Source: Citrobacter sedlakii NBRC 105722 (GTDB lineage Bacteria > Pseudomonadota > Gammaproteobacteria > Enterobacterales > Enterobacteriaceae). From it: 64,000 nt of DNA. The stretch spans positions 310,001 through 374,000 of the forward strand of contig NZ_BBNB01000001.1 of assembly GCF_000759835.1 (NCBI RefSeq). Direction: 5' to 3'. Within the stretch, counting starts at the first letter, position 1; every line of letters begins with the position of its first letter. This document shows positions 46,522 through 57,692 of this stretch, piece after piece. The notes below the pieces were generated by a model. The model did not search any database. It was not told where the DNA came from and saw nothing but the letters and a program-made list of their open reading frames with translations. Position numbers and translations under genes: made by a program.

Positions 46522-48513
46522 ATGAAAGAGAGTCGGGAATCCGCGACGTTGTATCGTTTTCTGGGCACACACTGTCCTTACTGGCGCTTGTCAGATGATG
46601 CCGACATTCTGCATTTATCACTTACCGAAGCCGCAGAACATGATGAGGCGCTTGCGCTCGCCCCCGGGCAGGCCGCACGAATTCGCGAAATGACCGTTAT
46701 CACGTCCAGCCTGTTGATTACGTTACCCCTCGAGAGCAGCGAGGTGCAGATACATCTGGTGGGTCGGAAAATCAATAAGCACGAGTGGGCAGGCAGTGCC
46801 TCAGCCTGGCATGACACGCCCTCCGTCGCGCGCGATCTGGCTAAGGGGCTGTCCTTCGCCGAACAGGTGGTTTCAGAAGCGAATTCGGTCATTGTGATCC
46901 TTGACAGCCGCGGCAATATTCAGCGCTTCAACCGCCTGTGCGAAGAATATACCGGACTTAAAGAGCAGGATGTCATTGGTCAGAGCGTCTTCAGGCTGTT
47001 TATGAGCCGCCGTGAAGCCGCTGCTTCGCGGCGCAATATCAGCGGCTTTTTTCGTAACGGAAATTCTTATGAGGTCGAACGGTGGGTAAAAACACGCCAG
47101 GGTCAGCGTCTGTTTTTATTTCGCAATAAGTTCGTCCATAGCGGTAGCGGGAAGAATGAAATATTTCTCATTTGTTCAGGTACCGACATTACCGAAGAGC
47201 GGCGCGCCCAGGAGCGTCTACGGGTACTGGCGAATACTGACACTATCACCGGACTGCCTAACCGCAACGCCATCCATGAGCTGATCAACGACGCTGTCGG
47301 GGATGCGCACGCAGGTCAGGTCGGGATCGTGTATTTTGATCTGGATAATTTTAAAAAGGTGAACGACGCTTATGGGCATATGTTCGGCGACCAGCTATTA
47401 CAGGCGGTCTCCCTGGCTCTGCTGAGCTGTATGGAAGAAAACCAGTTGCTGGCGCGGCTGGGCGGCGACGAATTCATTCTGCTTGCCACCCACACCTCTC
47501 AGGGGGCGCTTGAGGCCGTCGCGTCGCGTATTCTGACCCGCCTTCGCCAGCCCTTTCGCATCGGTCTGATCGAGGTCTATACCGGCTGCTCCGTGGGCAT
47601 CGCGATGGCGCCCTTACATGGCGAGGACAGCGACAGTCTGATCCGCAATGCCGACACCGCCATGTACACGGCTAAAGAAGGGGGCCGCGGTCAGTTCTGC
47701 GTCTTCTCACCGGAAATGAATGAGCGGGTCTTTGAATACCTCTGGCTCGATACGCATCTGCGCAAAGCGCTCGAAAACGATCAGCTACTGATCCATTATC
47801 AGCCAAAGATTACCTGGCGCGGTGAAGTACGCAGCCTTGAAGCGCTGGTGCGCTGGCAGTCGCCGGAGCGCGGTTTGATTTCGCCAGGAGAATTTATCTC
47901 CTATGCCGAGGAGTCGGGACTGATTGTACCGCTTGGACGGTGGGTACTGCTCGACGTGGTGCGCCAGGTGGCAAAATGGCGCGATAAAGGCATTCACCTG
48001 CGCGTGGCGGTTAATATTTCGGCGCGTCAGCTTGCTGACCAGACGATTTTCACCGACCTCAGACAGGTTTTACACGAGCTGAATTTCGAATACTGCCCGA
48101 TCGACGTTGAGTTAACGGAAAGCTGCCTGATTGAAAACGAGACGCTGGCCCTGTCGGTCATTGAGCAGTTTAGCCAGTTGGGCGCTCAGGTACATCTTGA
48201 TGATTTCGGTACCGGCTACTCGTCGCTTTCACAACTGACGCGTTTTCCGATTGACGCTATCAAGCTGGATCACATGTTCGTCAGAGATATTCATAAAAAA
48301 ACCGCTTCCCAGTCCATGGTACGCGCCATCGTCGCCGTGGCGCAGGCGCTCAACCTTCAGGTCATCGCCGAAGGGGTGGAAAGCGCCAAAGAGGACGCGT
48401 TCCTGACTAAAAACGGTATCAATGAAAGACAAGGATTTTTATTTGCAAAGCCGATGCCCGCCGCAGCATTTGAACGCTGGTACAAACGCTGGCGCAATAA
48501 AACACAGCGCTGA
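46522..48513 (+). CDS. pdeR: cyclic-di-GMP phosphodiesterase PdeR
   Basis: PAS-GGDEF-EAL protein of 663 residues (formerly Gmr, YciR). PAS domain at about 105-225, GGDEF domain with intact RLGGDEF near 310, EAL domain with LEALVRW and DDFGTGYSSL. In E. coli PdeR removes c-di-GMP and controls DgcM and MlrA to switch csgD and curli; in the same window McaS acts on csgD mRNA. ATG at 46510 is also in frame; MKESRESATLY matches the E. coli start. Confidence 0.94.
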   Translation: MKESRESATLYRFLGTHCPYWRLSDDADILHLSLTEAAEHDEALALAPGQAARIREMTVITSSLLITLPLESSEVQIHLVGRKINKHEWAGSASAWHDTPSVARDLAKGLSFAEQVVSEANSVIVILDSRGNIQRFNRLCEEYTGLKEQDVIGQSVFRLFMSRREAAASRRNISGFFRNGNSYEVERWVKTRQGQRLFLFRNKFVHSGSGKNEIFLICSGTDITEERRAQERLRVLANTDTITGLPNRNAIHELINDAVGDAHAGQVGIVYFDLDNFKKVNDAYGHMFGDQLLQAVSLALLSCMEENQLLARLGGDEFILLATHTSQGALEAVASRILTRLRQPFRIGLIEVYTGCSVGIAMAPLHGEDSDSLIRNADTAMYTAKEGGRGQFCVFSPEMNERVFEYLWLDTHLRKALENDQLLIHYQPKITWRGEVRSLEALVRWQSPERGLISPGEFISYAEESGLIVPLGRWVLLDVVRQVAKWRDKGIHLRVAVNISARQLADQTIFTDLRQVLHELNFEYCPIDVELTESCLIENETLALSVIEQFSQLGAQVHLDDFGTGYSSLSQLTRFPIDAIKLDHMFVRDIHKKTASQSMVRAIVAVAQALNLQVIAEGVESAKEDAFLTKNGINERQGFLFAKPMPAAAFERWYKRWRNKTQR

Positions 48514-48657
48514 CCGGCAGGAAATCACGCCGTATCTGCCTGTTATGGCAGAATATATCTTGATATCGGTTATCCTACCGCGGCGTAATTTTCCCTTCTC
48601 TTTTGTCGCCATTTTTTGCATCATTGAATCCATACTCTTACTTACGAAGGATCCCCC

Positions 48658-48840
48658 ATGTCAGATATCGACGCCAAACGGGTTGCCGAACGTATTGATA
48701 CCGTGCTGGATATCCTGGTTGCCGGCGACTACCACTCCGCCATCCACAATCTTGAAATACTTAAAGCGGAATTACTTAGCCTGGCGCAGGATGAAAGCGG
48801 GTCATCGCCAGGCAAACCCAAAGCGCCGTGGGAGATCTGA
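48658..48840 (+). CDS. yciZ: YciZ, UPF0509 family small protein
   Basis: Protein of 60 residues with [20 protein letters not shown] at the start and KAPWEI at the end, both conserved. Helical, soluble, function unknown. GAAGGA lies upstream of the start. The same neighbours (pdeR, yciT) flank it in E. coli. Confidence 0.9.
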   Translation: MSDIDAKRVAERIDTVLDILVAGDYHSAIHNLEILKAELLSLAQDESGSSPGKPKAPWEI

Positions 48841-48935
48841 CCTTTACGCGCGTTGTGAAAGCGGTGGCGACCTGAGCGAGCCATCGCCGCCTGTTTTTAA
48901 AACCCGGTAAACATACCTCAATTAAAACGAATACT

Positions 48936-49682
48936 ATGAATTCCCGACAACAATCGATTTTGCAGATGGTGATCGATAAAGGCCAGATGAGCGTTTCCGA
49001 ACTGGCAAAAATCACCGGTGTTTCTGAAGTGACCATTCGCCAGGATCTCAATACCCTGGAAAAGCAAAGCTATTTGCGTCGTGCCCACGGCTTCGCGGTT
49101 TCACTGGACAGTGAAGACGTCGAAACAAGGATGATGACCAACTTCACCCTTAAGCGTCAGCTTGCCGAGTTTGCCGCTTCACTGGTAAATCCCGGCGAAA
49201 CGGTATTTATTGAAAACGGCAGCAGTAATGCCCTGTTAGCGAGAACGCTGGCCGAGCAAAAAAATGTCACCATCATTACGGTAAGCAGTTATATCGCTCA
49301 CCTGTTAAAGGAGACGCCTTGCGAGGTTATTTTGCTTGGCGGCATTTACCAGAAAAAAAGCGAAAGCATGGTCGGCCCTCTGACCCGCCAGTTCATCCAG
49401 CAGGTCCATTTCAGTAAAGCGTTTATCGGCATCGATGGCTGGCTGGCAGATACCGGGTTTACCGGACGCGATATGATGCGTGCGGATGTAGTCAATGCAG
49501 TACTGGAAAAAGGTTCGGAAGCCATTGTTCTGACCGACAGTTCGAAATTCGGCGTGGTCCATCCCTATACTCTGGGACCCGTTGAGCGCTTTAGTCGGGT
49601 CATCACTGATTCCGGCATCAGTGGGGACGATCGCCTGCTGATGGAACAAAAAGGGTTGCATGTAAATATTGTTGAGGCTTAG
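48936..49682 (+). CDS. yciT: DeoR-family regulator YciT
   Basis: Repressor of 248 residues: DeoR helix-turn-helix at 5-55 ([20 protein letters not shown]) and the sugar-phosphate-binding DeoR C-terminal domain with [14 protein letters not shown] and VLTDSSKFG. In E. coli it is tied to osmotic stress. Effector not known. Confidence 0.92.
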   Translation: MNSRQQSILQMVIDKGQMSVSELAKITGVSEVTIRQDLNTLEKQSYLRRAHGFAVSLDSEDVETRMMTNFTLKRQLAEFAASLVNPGETVFIENGSSNALLARTLAEQKNVTIITVSSYIAHLLKETPCEVILLGGIYQKKSESMVGPLTRQFIQQVHFSKAFIGIDGWLADTGFTGRDMMRADVVNAVLEKGSEAIVLTDSSKFGVVHPYTLGPVERFSRVITDSGISGDDRLLMEQKGLHVNIVEA

Positions 49683-49693
49683 CGCATCGGTGG

Positions 49694-49723
49694 GCAAATG
49701 ATTTGTCGCTGCAAATCATTTGC
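49694..49723. repeat. perfect 12-bp inverted repeat after yciT
   Basis: GCAAATGATTTG and CAAATCATTTGC around loop TCGCTG, 11 bp past the yciT stop. Without a T-run. It could be a factor-independent RNA stem or a protein site. Confidence 0.6.
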
Positions 49724-49941
49724 GCTTGAGACAATTCCGACACCTGAATTAAGACTATTTACCTGTTGCCTGCGGACAGACGAGGTAAAATTATTATTAG
49801 CGATATAACAGGAAGTGACTATCACCTGCGTGATATTACCCTGCGCAATAAAGTTTCACGAATGTTCTTCGAAGACTGGATATGTAAACTATAGTTAAAA
49901 AGAACTAACTTTCGTGAATCGTTAATTCAGGAGAAAGTATT

Positions 49942-50160
49942 ATGTTAGTAACGAGCAAAAAAATGACCGCCGCGGTTCTGGCAATTACTCTGGCAATGTC
50001 TCTGAGCGCCTGCTCTAACTGGTCCAAACGTGACCGTAACACCGCTATCGGTGCGGGTGCCGGCGCATTAGGCGGCGCAGTGTTAACTGATGGCAGCACG
50101 CTTGGCACGCTGGGCGGTGCCGCTGTTGGTGGTGTTATCGGCCATCAGGTAGGTAAATAA
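49942..50160 (+). CDS. osmB: osmotically inducible lipoprotein OsmB
   Basis: Outer-membrane lipoprotein of 72 residues. Signal peptide with lipobox LSAC (cysteine 23), then a glycine-zipper segment (GAGAGALGGAVLTDGSTLG) that may insert in membranes. AGGAG stands upstream. E. coli osmB has sigma-S and RcsB-controlled promoters; the upstream TAAGACTATT at about 49750 may be an Rcs-type site. Confidence 0.95.
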   Translation: MLVTSKKMTAAVLAITLAMSLSACSNWSKRDRNTAIGAGAGALGGAVLTDGSTLGTLGGAAVGGVIGHQVGK

Positions 50161-50248
50161 TCGTAAAATATCTACGGTTGACCGGCTCGATATAATAATA
50201 CGATTATCTTTTCTGGTCTGAGCTACACATTAGTAAACGATTAATTAT

Positions 50249-50279
50249 AAAGCCACGATATTTCTGTCGTGGCTTTTTC
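50249..50279. terminator. bidirectional terminator between osmB and yciH
   Basis: AAAGCCACGA and TCGTGGCTTT form the stem, with A and T runs on both sides, so it works for both convergent genes. Confidence 0.85.
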
Positions 50280-50280
50280 A

Positions 50281-50607
50281 TTATCCGCCTGCCAGTTTGA
50301 CCATCATGCCTTTGGCTTCCAGCAGCGTTTTAATTAAATCACGTTTGTCGCCCTGAATTTCTATAACGCCCTCTTTAACCGCCCCGCCACAGCCACACTT
50401 TTTCTTTAGCTCAGCGGCCAGTTTGTTCAGAGCTGCATCATCCAGATCAATGCCGGTAATCAGACAAACCCCTTTGCCCTTCCGGCCACTGGTCTGGCGC
50501 TGGATACGAACAATGCCATCGCCTTTTGGACGTACGGGGGCGGTTTTCGGCTCATTAATCCGCCCACTGTCTGTTGAATAGACCAGCCGGCTGTTCGAAT
50601 CGTTCAT
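50281..50607 (-). CDS. yciH: SUI1/eIF1-like protein YciH
   Basis: Protein of 108 residues of the SUI1 family, homologous to eukaryotic eIF1. Core sequence CLITGIDLDDAALNKLAAEL and the KKKCGCGGAVKEGVIEIQGD loop are present. The E. coli protein affects translation-start fidelity and the stress response. The gene directly abuts pyrF without a gap. Confidence 0.94.
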   Translation of the reverse strand: MNDSNSRLVYSTDSGRINEPKTAPVRPKGDGIVRIQRQTSGRKGKGVCLITGIDLDDAALNKLAAELKKKCGCGGAVKEGVIEIQGDKRDLIKTLLEAKGMMVKLAGG

Positions 50608-51345
50608 TTACTCCCCCGTCTTCAGTGATGCATTGATCGCCTTTAATGTCTGCGCCGGATCGGCGGACTGAGTAACAGGACGACCGATGACCATAAAATC
50701 CACCCCTGCGGCTAAAGCCTGTTCTGGCGTCATAATGCGGCGCTGATCGCCTGCGTCGCTACCCTGCGGCCGAATCCCCGGCGTGACCAGTTTAAACGCG
50801 CCACCAAACGCCTGTTTGAAGCGCACCGCTTCCTGCGCGGAACACACCACGCCATCCAGACCGCATTTCAGGGTCAACGCCGCCAGACGCTCCGCGTGCT
50901 CGGCAGGCGACAGCGTCACGCCAATATCGGCCAGATCGCTGGCTTCCATACTGGTCAGCACAGTCACGGCGATGAGCAATGGCGCATCTTTGCCCAACGG
51001 CAACAGCGCCTCGCGAGCGGCGGTCATCATTCTCGCACCGCCCGACGCATGGACGTTTACCATCCACACGCCCAGATCTGCCGCAGCGGCAACCGCATGA
51101 GCGGTGGTGTTCGGGATATCATGAAATTTCAGGTCGAGGAAGATATCGAAGCCACGCTGCTGAAGGTCGCGAACCAGCTGAGGGCCAAACAGCGTGAACA
51201 TTTCTTTACCGACCTTCAGGCGACAGTCGCGCGGATCGATACGGTCAACAAATGCCAGGGCTTTGTCACGGTTATTATAATCGAGAGCGACAACCACGGG
51301 AGAATCAGTAACAGCGCGGGATGTAGATGATGCAGTAACCGTCAT
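50608..51345 (-). CDS. pyrF: orotidine-5'-phosphate decarboxylase
   Basis: Enzyme of the last step of UMP synthesis, 245 residues. The catalytic lysine-aspartate array is [12 protein letters not shown]; the phosphate loop is [10 protein letters not shown]. Upstream of yciH in one operon, as in E. coli. Confidence 0.97.
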   Translation of the reverse strand: MTVTASSTSRAVTDSPVVVALDYNNRDKALAFVDRIDPRDCRLKVGKEMFTLFGPQLVRDLQQRGFDIFLDLKFHDIPNTTAHAVAAAADLGVWMVNVHASGGARMMTAAREALLPLGKDAPLLIAVTVLTSMEASDLADIGVTLSPAEHAERLAALTLKCGLDGVVCSAQEAVRFKQAFGGAFKLVTPGIRPQGSDAGDQRRIMTPEQALAAGVDFMVIGRPVTQSADPAQTLKAINASLKTGE

Positions 51346-51519
51346 AACCAGACCTTTTGCGAGGGGGAAAATGGGTAAACGGCGTGCATTCTACCTGCCG
51401 AAAGGCGAAATTAACAGACGCCTTTTACTCCTCTGTAACGCCTCAGCGCAGCGATGCCGGAGGAGTGGCAAGTAAAAGCAGAAAAGTATGTTGTAACTAA
51501 AGTCGATTTTTTTTAATAA

Positions 51520-52689
51520 TTACAGACCGTCAAGGCCGCGTATTGGCTTGATCGTTGACCAGGCGCGACAGGACGGACAGTGCCAGTACAGCGTATACGC
51601 GGTAAACCCACACTTCGAACAGCGGTAGCGCGGCTTACTGCGCACCTGCTCGCCCACCATGTCGCGCAGCACCATCAGGCTCTCTTTTGCGCGCCCCTCT
51701 TCCGCCTCATTAAGATGGTAGTCCATAAGCTTATGGAAAACGCGCATCGTCGGATGGCGCTGCAGTTGACGGGTAATATAGACCTGCGCGGTATCGTGAC
51801 CTTCCCGGGCTTCAAGAATATCGGCAAGCATCAGCTCGGCAGCAGCGCCGGTGTTTTCTTCAACTGCGCGACGCAAAAATTCCGCCCATTCGTCATTTTT
51901 GCCCAGTTGCTGGTAGCATGTCTGCAGCATTTCCAGCGTTTCGCTGACCAGTTCTTTATCCTGCGCAATGACCCGCTGGAGAGACTCCACCGCCCTGGCG
52001 TAGTCGCCCTTCGCCATCCAGATGCGCCCCATCATGATAGACACCCTGGCGCTGTTTTTGTCCGCAGCGGCGCCCTTTTTCAACAGCGCCATCGCCCGGT
52101 CCATGTCGTCGCTGCCCATTTGCTGCAACGCCAGTTCACAATAGAAATGGGCAATTTCGATCCGCTGTTTATCCTTGCCCAGCTTCACCAGACGCTCTGC
52201 AACGTCGATTGCCTTCTGCCAGTCGCTGGTGGCCTGATAAATCTGCAGGAGTTGTTGCAGCGCGCTGACACGAAAATCCGTTTCGTCGGTCAACTGATTG
52301 AACATATCCTCCGCCCGGTCGTACAACCCGGCGGCCATGTAGTCGCGGCCCAACTGCTGAACGGCCAGCAAGCGCTGTTCATAGGTCAGCGAGGCGCTTT
52401 CCATGAGCGTCTGGTGGATACGAATAGCGCGGTCGACTTCGCCACGGGAGCGGAACAGGTTTCCGAGGGTGAGATGCGCTTCAACGGTGCCGGTATCCTC
52501 TTTCAACATATCGAGGAACAGATCCACCGCTTTATCCTGTTGGTTGCTCAGAAGGAAGTTAACCCCCGCGACATAATCGCGAGACAGACGGTTAGCCTCC
52601 TCCTGTTTTGTTTGTTGCGCACTTCTGCGGCCCATGTACCAGCCATAGACGGCCGCGACAGGCAACAGCAGAAACAACAACTCCAGCAT
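51520..52689 (-). CDS. lapB: lipopolysaccharide assembly protein B
   Basis: Essential regulator (YciM) of 389 residues that brings LpxC to the FtsH protease and so limits lipopolysaccharide synthesis. One N-terminal membrane anchor (1-20), about nine TPR units, then a rubredoxin-like metal domain with CSKCG and CPSC at the C terminus. LapA precedes it by six bases. Confidence 0.96.
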   Translation of the reverse strand: MLELLFLLLPVAAVYGWYMGRRSAQQTKQEEANRLSRDYVAGVNFLLSNQQDKAVDLFLDMLKEDTGTVEAHLTLGNLFRSRGEVDRAIRIHQTLMESASLTYEQRLLAVQQLGRDYMAAGLYDRAEDMFNQLTDETDFRVSALQQLLQIYQATSDWQKAIDVAERLVKLGKDKQRIEIAHFYCELALQQMGSDDMDRAMALLKKGAAADKNSARVSIMMGRIWMAKGDYARAVESLQRVIAQDKELVSETLEMLQTCYQQLGKNDEWAEFLRRAVEENTGAAAELMLADILEAREGHDTAQVYITRQLQRHPTMRVFHKLMDYHLNEAEEGRAKESLMVLRDMVGEQVRSKPRYRCSKCGFTAYTLYWHCPSCRAWSTIKPIRGLDGL

Positions 52690-52695
52690 AAACGA

Positions 52696-53004
52696 TTATT
52701 CCTTCACGACCGGTGTACCCGGCGCGACCACCACGTCAGTGGCAGGCGTAAGCTGGTTTTCCAGGCGTTTAATTTTACGTTCAGCGCGCGCTAAGGAAAC
52801 ACGAACCCGCAGCCAGAAAAGGCCGCAGACCAACCAACCGATAGCGAAACCAGCGGCGAACAACACAGCCAGCAAGGTAGAGATACGGTACTCCCCCTGC
52901 GCCAGCAGGTAATTAAACGTCACCTGCTGATCATTCTGCGCGCCTAATGTTACCGAGATAACAAAAATCGCCAACACCAGTAAGAAAATGAGTAAATATT
53001 TCAC
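52696..53004 (-). CDS. lapA: lipopolysaccharide assembly protein A
   Basis: Inner-membrane protein (YciS) of 102 residues with two membrane segments (about 3-22 and 42-65) and a helical C-terminal tail. Partner of LapB. The E. coli operon has a heat-shock promoter; only a weak GTTGAA sequence is seen upstream here. Confidence 0.95.
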   Translation of the reverse strand: MKYLLIFLLVLAIFVISVTLGAQNDQQVTFNYLLAQGEYRISTLLAVLFAAGFAIGWLVCGLFWLRVRVSLARAERKIKRLENQLTPATDVVVAPGTPVVKE

Positions 53005-53154
53005 ATTACTTCCCGTTATGTGGTTTAAGCGAATAAATCGTGTTCAACGTTTCGCATTTAGCCTTTTAAATTACCATTTTCACGGCGTGTGCGAAATGGA
53101 AAAGCGTCAGGCCATACAGGGATTTGAGGGCTAATGACGGAAATTCAACCGCGA

Positions 53155-53919
53155 TCAGCTTTCCTGCTCACGTTGCGCAATCTCCTGCTCTTCTTCCGGC
53201 GGCGGCGTAAGCGGGCCGCAAATCCGCTGCGCAAGCCAGGTCGCGACGGTTACCAGCGCCCATGAAATCAGCGTTGCAACCACCAAATCACGCGGCCAGT
53301 GCATCCCCAACAGCAGGCGACTCCCCATTACCCCGGTTGCCCAGACCAGCAGTATCGCAATCGTGACGGTACGCCTGCGCGGCCACAACAGGCCCACAGC
53401 CAGTAGCGCCCAGCTTGCGGCAAACATGGTATGTCCGGAAGGAAATGCGAAGCCGGTCTCTTTTTGCCAGTGCTGACGCAAAAACAGCGGAATATTCCCC
53501 TGCGTCGCGAGCTGCTCCTTCACCAGATTCCCACGATCCTTACGTTTTAAAGTGTAGAACTCATCGACCGGTATATTGTGCGTTTTTTCCAGCCAGATAA
53601 CGAAAGGACGCGGCTCCTGGGCTTTCTCTTTAACCCACGACTTAACACCCTGCCCCACCAGGATCGCCGCTGCGAGAATAGCAAAGAGCATCACCGCTGC
53701 CTTAAGACGAAAACGCAAGCACCACAGAAACCAGGCGCAGAGAATAACGTGCGTGATGATTCCCCAGGGTTGAGTTACCGTTTCGGTTATCCAGTACAGC
53801 GTTTTCAACCACCCGCCACTGTGATCCGGCTGCCAGCGCCATCCAGAAACCCATACGGCGATGGGCATAACCAGCAATAATCCCGCACCAGTTGCAGTAC
53901 GTTTTGCAATCGACAGCAT
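53155..53919 (-). CDS. pgpB: phosphatidylglycerophosphatase B / undecaprenyl-diphosphatase
   Basis: PAP2-type membrane phosphatase of 254 residues acting on phosphatidylglycerol phosphate and undecaprenyl diphosphate at the periplasmic face. Motifs: KEKAQEPRP, FPSGHT and SRLLLGMHWPRD. Six membrane segments. The start at 53919 (MLSIAKRT) gives the E. coli length; an ATG two codons upstream is in frame. Confidence 0.95.
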   Translation of the reverse strand: MLSIAKRTATGAGLLLVMPIAVWVSGWRWQPDHSGGWLKTLYWITETVTQPWGIITHVILCAWFLWCLRFRLKAAVMLFAILAAAILVGQGVKSWVKEKAQEPRPFVIWLEKTHNIPVDEFYTLKRKDRGNLVKEQLATQGNIPLFLRQHWQKETGFAFPSGHTMFAASWALLAVGLLWPRRRTVTIAILLVWATGVMGSRLLLGMHWPRDLVVATLISWALVTVATWLAQRICGPLTPPPEEEQEIAQREQES

Positions 53920-54115
53920 GAACACCTCTTTTAACGATAAGTTTCATAATCATAACTGAAAAAAGCTCAGTACGGGAAAATTGACAGATTTGTGCCATTC
54001 CCCGCCCGATTACACGGCAGCGATTAGGTGAACGCCGTCGCCTTATGGCAAAATAAACGCATAAGCCAACAGGCAACGGCACGCCATTACGTGCCAGCAT
54101 TATCTGGAGAAACAC

Positions 54116-54706
54116 ATGCAGCTTAAACGAGTGGCAGAAGCCAAACTGCCAACCCCATGGGGCGATTTCCTGATGGTGGGTTTTGAAGAACTGGCAACCG
54201 GACACGATCACGTAGCGTTAGTGTATGGTGATATTTCAGGCCTGACGCCGGTTCTGGCGCGTGTCCATTCAGAATGCCTGACAGGCGATGCTCTGTTCAG
54301 TCTGCGCTGCGACTGTGGTTTCCAGCTGGAAGCGGCGTTGGCGCATATTGCGGAAGAAGGCCGTGGGATCCTCCTTTATCACCGTCAGGAAGGACGTAAT
54401 ATTGGTTTGCTGAATAAAATTCGCGCCTATGCGCTGCAGGATCAGGGCTATGACACCGTAGAAGCCAACCACCAGCTGGGCTTTGCCGCCGACGAACGTG
54501 ATTTCACCCTTTGTGCGGATATGTTCAAGCTGCTTGGCGTCGATGAGGTTCGTCTGCTCACCAATAACCCGAAGAAAGTGGAAATCCTCACCGAAGCGGG
54601 AATCAATATTGTGGAACGCGTACCGCTGATCGTGGGGCGTAACCCGAATAATGCCCATTATCTGGACACCAAAGCTGCCAAGATGGGGCATTTGCTGGAT
54701 AAATAA
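54116..54706 (+). CDS. ribA: GTP cyclohydrolase II
   Basis: First enzyme of riboflavin synthesis, 196 residues. The zinc cysteines are in [17 protein letters not shown] and the GTP site in [17 protein letters not shown]. Its start has TGGAGA upstream; E. coli ribA is in the SoxRS regulon. Confidence 0.97.
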   Translation: MQLKRVAEAKLPTPWGDFLMVGFEELATGHDHVALVYGDISGLTPVLARVHSECLTGDALFSLRCDCGFQLEAALAHIAEEGRGILLYHRQEGRNIGLLNKIRAYALQDQGYDTVEANHQLGFAADERDFTLCADMFKLLGVDEVRLLTNNPKKVEILTEAGINIVERVPLIVGRNPNNAHYLDTKAAKMGHLLDK

Positions 54707-54755
54707 CCCGATGCGTTGTCACTGCCTTGCGGGTAGCCGCGGGTGACGCACATTG

Positions 54756-54786
54756 AAAAAGCCTGCACGTCACATGCAGGCTTTTT
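54756..54786. terminator. bidirectional terminator between ribA and acnA
   Basis: AAAAAGCCTGCA and TGCAGGCTTTTT form a strong stem with A and T runs on both sides. Confidence 0.9.
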
Positions 54787-54791
54787 AGTTT

Positions 54792-57467
54792 TTACATCAG
54801 CATGTTACGAATAACATAATGCAAGATGCCGTCGTTCTGGTAGTAGGTTAACTCGGTGGCGGTATCGATACGGCAGCGACACGGTATGACTTCTTGTTTA
54901 CCGTCCGGACGCGTGAACGTCACTGGCACCGTGGCGCCCGGTTTCAGGTTCTGCAGATCCGCGATGTCGATCGCCTCTTCCCCAGTCAGTCCCAGGGTCT
55001 TACGCGTGACGCCCTGCGGGAATTCCAGCGGCAGAATCCCCATCCCGATCAGGTTAGAACGGTGAATTCGCTCGAAGGACTCAGCGATCACCACGCGGAT
55101 CCCCAGCAAACGCGGCCCCTTCGCCGCCCAGTCACGGCTGGATCCGGAACCATACTCTTTACCCGCAATCACCGCCAACGGCGTGTTCTCTTTTTGATAC
55201 AGCATCGCCGCATCATAGATAGACATCACATCCGTTCCAGGCAGATGCCGCGTCATTCCGCCTTCCACCCCGGGCACCATTTCATTGCGGATACGAATAT
55301 TGGCAAACGTGCCGCGCATCATCACTTCATGGTTTCCGCGTCGCGATCCGTAGGAGTTGAAGTCTTTCCGCTCAACCCCATGGCTTTGCAGATAACGACC
55401 TGCCGGGCTGTCCGCTTTAATGCTCCCCGCCGGGGAAATATGGTCAGTGGTCACGGAATCGCCGAGCATGGCCAGAATCCGTGCGCCGCGAATGTCGGTG
55501 ACCGGCGCCGGTTCCGCCAGCATCTCGTCAAAGAAGGGCGAGAGCCGGATATAGGTAGAGTCATCCTGCCAGCCGTAGGTGTCAGAGCGTTCGACAGGGA
55601 TCCCCTTCCACTCTTCCGTTCCTTCAAACACTTCCGCATACTCTTTACGGAACATTTCTGAGGACACCAGTTCCACCGCACGAGCGATTTCCTGCGCCGA
55701 CGGCCAGATATCTTTCAGATACACCGGATCGCCTTTGCGATCGTGGCCCAGCGGATCGGTAGCAAGATTGATATTCATATTGCCCGCCAATGCGTAAGCC
55801 ACCACCAGCGGCGGCGAGGCCAGCCAGTTGGTCTTCACCAGCGGATGGATACGCCCCTCAAAGTTACGGTTGCCGGAAAGCACAGCGCCTACGGTTAAAT
55901 CGCCTTGCTTGATGGCCGTTTCGATAGGCTCCGGCAGCGGCCCCGAGTTACCAATGCAGGTCGTACAGCCGTACCCCACCAGATTAAAACCCAGTTCGTC
56001 CAGATACGGCGTCAGTTTCGCCTTCGCCAGATAATCCGACACCACTTTCGACCCGGGCGCCAGCGACGCTTTTACCCACGGCTGGCGTTTCAACCCCAGC
56101 GTAACCGCTTTTTTCGCCAACAGGCCGGCGGCCATCAGCACGCTCGGGTTGGAGGTGTTAGTACAGGAAGTGATCGCTGAAATGACCACCGCGCCGTCCG
56201 GTAACTGATATGGCTGACCGTTCAGCACATATTCGACTGGCTTGCGGTCTTTTTGCGCGGTGTTCAGTTCCAGCTCGCTGCTGGCGGCAAACGCTTTTGG
56301 AACATCGCCGAGAGCGACACGATCCTGAGGCCGTTTCGGCCCGGCAAGGCTGGCTTCCACGTCGTTCATATCCAGCGCCAGCGTGCTAGTAAATACCGGC
56401 TCGTCGCCAGGATTACGCCACATGCCCTGCGCCCTGGCGTATTTCTCTACCAGCTCAACCTGATCTTCCGTCCGACCGCTCAGACGCATGTAGTCAAGCG
56501 TGACGGCATCAATCGGGAAGAAGCCGCAGGTGGCGCCATATTCTGGAGACATGTTGGCGATGGTGGCGCGGTCCGCCAGCGGCAGTGAATCCAGACCGTC
56601 GCCATAGAATTCGACAAATTTACCGACCACGCCGTGTTTACGCAGCATCTGCGTGACAGTTAACACCAGGTCGGTCGCCGTGATCCCTTCACGCAGTTTG
56701 CCGGTGAGCTTAAAGCCCACGACATCCGGGATCAGCATCGACACCGGCTGTCCGAGCATCGCGGCTTCGGCTTCGATACCGCCGACGCCCCAACCGAGCA
56801 CGCCGAGACCGTTGATCATGGTGGTGTGGGAATCCGTACCGACCAGAGTATCCGGGTAAGCGACCCATTCACCGTTTTGCAGCTCGCTCCAGACCGCTTT
56901 GCCGAGATACTCAAGGTTCACCTGATGGCAGATCCCCGTTCCCGGCGGCACCACGCTGAAGCGGCTAAACGCCTGTTGCCCCCACTTGAGGAACATATAG
57001 CGTTCATGGTTACGCTCCATTTCAAGGCGCACGTTTTCTTCAAATGCGTCATCGTCGCCGAAATGGTCAACGGTGACGGAGTGGTCAATCACCAGATCGA
57101 CAGGCGACAGCGGATTCACTTTCGCGGTATCGCCGCCAAGGCGTTTAACCGCTTCGCGCATTGCCGCGAGATCCACGACGGCGGGCACGCCGGTGAAATC
57201 CTGCATCAGCACGCGAGCCGGACGATAAGCAATTTCGCGGTCAGCATGGGCATTTTTCAGCCAACCTGCCAGCGCCTGGATATCTTCTTCGGTAACAGAA
57301 TCACCATCCTGCCAGCGCAGCAGGTTTTCCAGCAAAACTTTGAGCGACTTGGGCAGACGGGTGATATCGCCCAGTGATTTTGCAGCCAGCGGCAGACTGT
57401 AATAATGGTAGGTTTTGTCTTTGGCCTGCAACGTGTCCTTACTGGCTTCTCGTAGGGTTGACGACAT
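54792..57467 (-). CDS. acnA: aconitate hydratase A
   Basis: Stress-resistant aconitase converting citrate to isocitrate, 891 residues as in E. coli. Cluster cysteines are in SCTNTSNPS and [10 protein letters not shown]; substrate arginine in [12 protein letters not shown] and [12 protein letters not shown]. The frame is open 31 codons upstream, but [10 protein letters not shown] with AGGAGG before it is the true start. E. coli acnA is driven by sigma-S and SoxRS. Confidence 0.97.
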   Translation of the reverse strand: MSSTLREASKDTLQAKDKTYHYYSLPLAAKSLGDITRLPKSLKVLLENLLRWQDGDSVTEEDIQALAGWLKNAHADREIAYRPARVLMQDFTGVPAVVDLAAMREAVKRLGGDTAKVNPLSPVDLVIDHSVTVDHFGDDDAFEENVRLEMERNHERYMFLKWGQQAFSRFSVVPPGTGICHQVNLEYLGKAVWSELQNGEWVAYPDTLVGTDSHTTMINGLGVLGWGVGGIEAEAAMLGQPVSMLIPDVVGFKLTGKLREGITATDLVLTVTQMLRKHGVVGKFVEFYGDGLDSLPLADRATIANMSPEYGATCGFFPIDAVTLDYMRLSGRTEDQVELVEKYARAQGMWRNPGDEPVFTSTLALDMNDVEASLAGPKRPQDRVALGDVPKAFAASSELELNTAQKDRKPVEYVLNGQPYQLPDGAVVISAITSCTNTSNPSVLMAAGLLAKKAVTLGLKRQPWVKASLAPGSKVVSDYLAKAKLTPYLDELGFNLVGYGCTTCIGNSGPLPEPIETAIKQGDLTVGAVLSGNRNFEGRIHPLVKTNWLASPPLVVAYALAGNMNINLATDPLGHDRKGDPVYLKDIWPSAQEIARAVELVSSEMFRKEYAEVFEGTEEWKGIPVERSDTYGWQDDSTYIRLSPFFDEMLAEPAPVTDIRGARILAMLGDSVTTDHISPAGSIKADSPAGRYLQSHGVERKDFNSYGSRRGNHEVMMRGTFANIRIRNEMVPGVEGGMTRHLPGTDVMSIYDAAMLYQKENTPLAVIAGKEYGSGSSRDWAAKGPRLLGIRVVIAESFERIHRSNLIGMGILPLEFPQGVTRKTLGLTGEEAIDIADLQNLKPGATVPVTFTRPDGKQEVIPCRCRIDTATELTYYQNDGILHYVIRNMLM

Positions 57468-57607
57468 AGCTCCTCCTTTATGACGGGGTTGCGATGCCCT
57501 GAATCTCCTCAGGGTGAATATTAAAGATAACACAAACAAGCTGTAACGTTTTGATAACAACCCAAATGGATAAAAGAGGAGAAACCTTGCAGAGAGGCGA
57601 CGTTGCA

Positions 57608-57638
57608 GAAAACAAAAACCTCGCCGCAGCGAGGTTTA
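57608..57638 (-). terminator. terminator after ymiC
   Basis: On the minus strand AACCTCGCTGCGGCGAGGTT is followed by TTTGTTTT. It separates the small-protein genes from acnA. Confidence 0.75.
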
Positions 57639-57692
57639 TGGCCATGATCGAACAGGGATGCCAGATAGCGTTTAGCGTCTCTGGCGTTATCG

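Noticed and set aside
51580-52794. Open frame of 404 codons on the plus strand
   Set aside because: Antisense to lapB and lapA, rich in H, R and Q; a shadow of the real genes.
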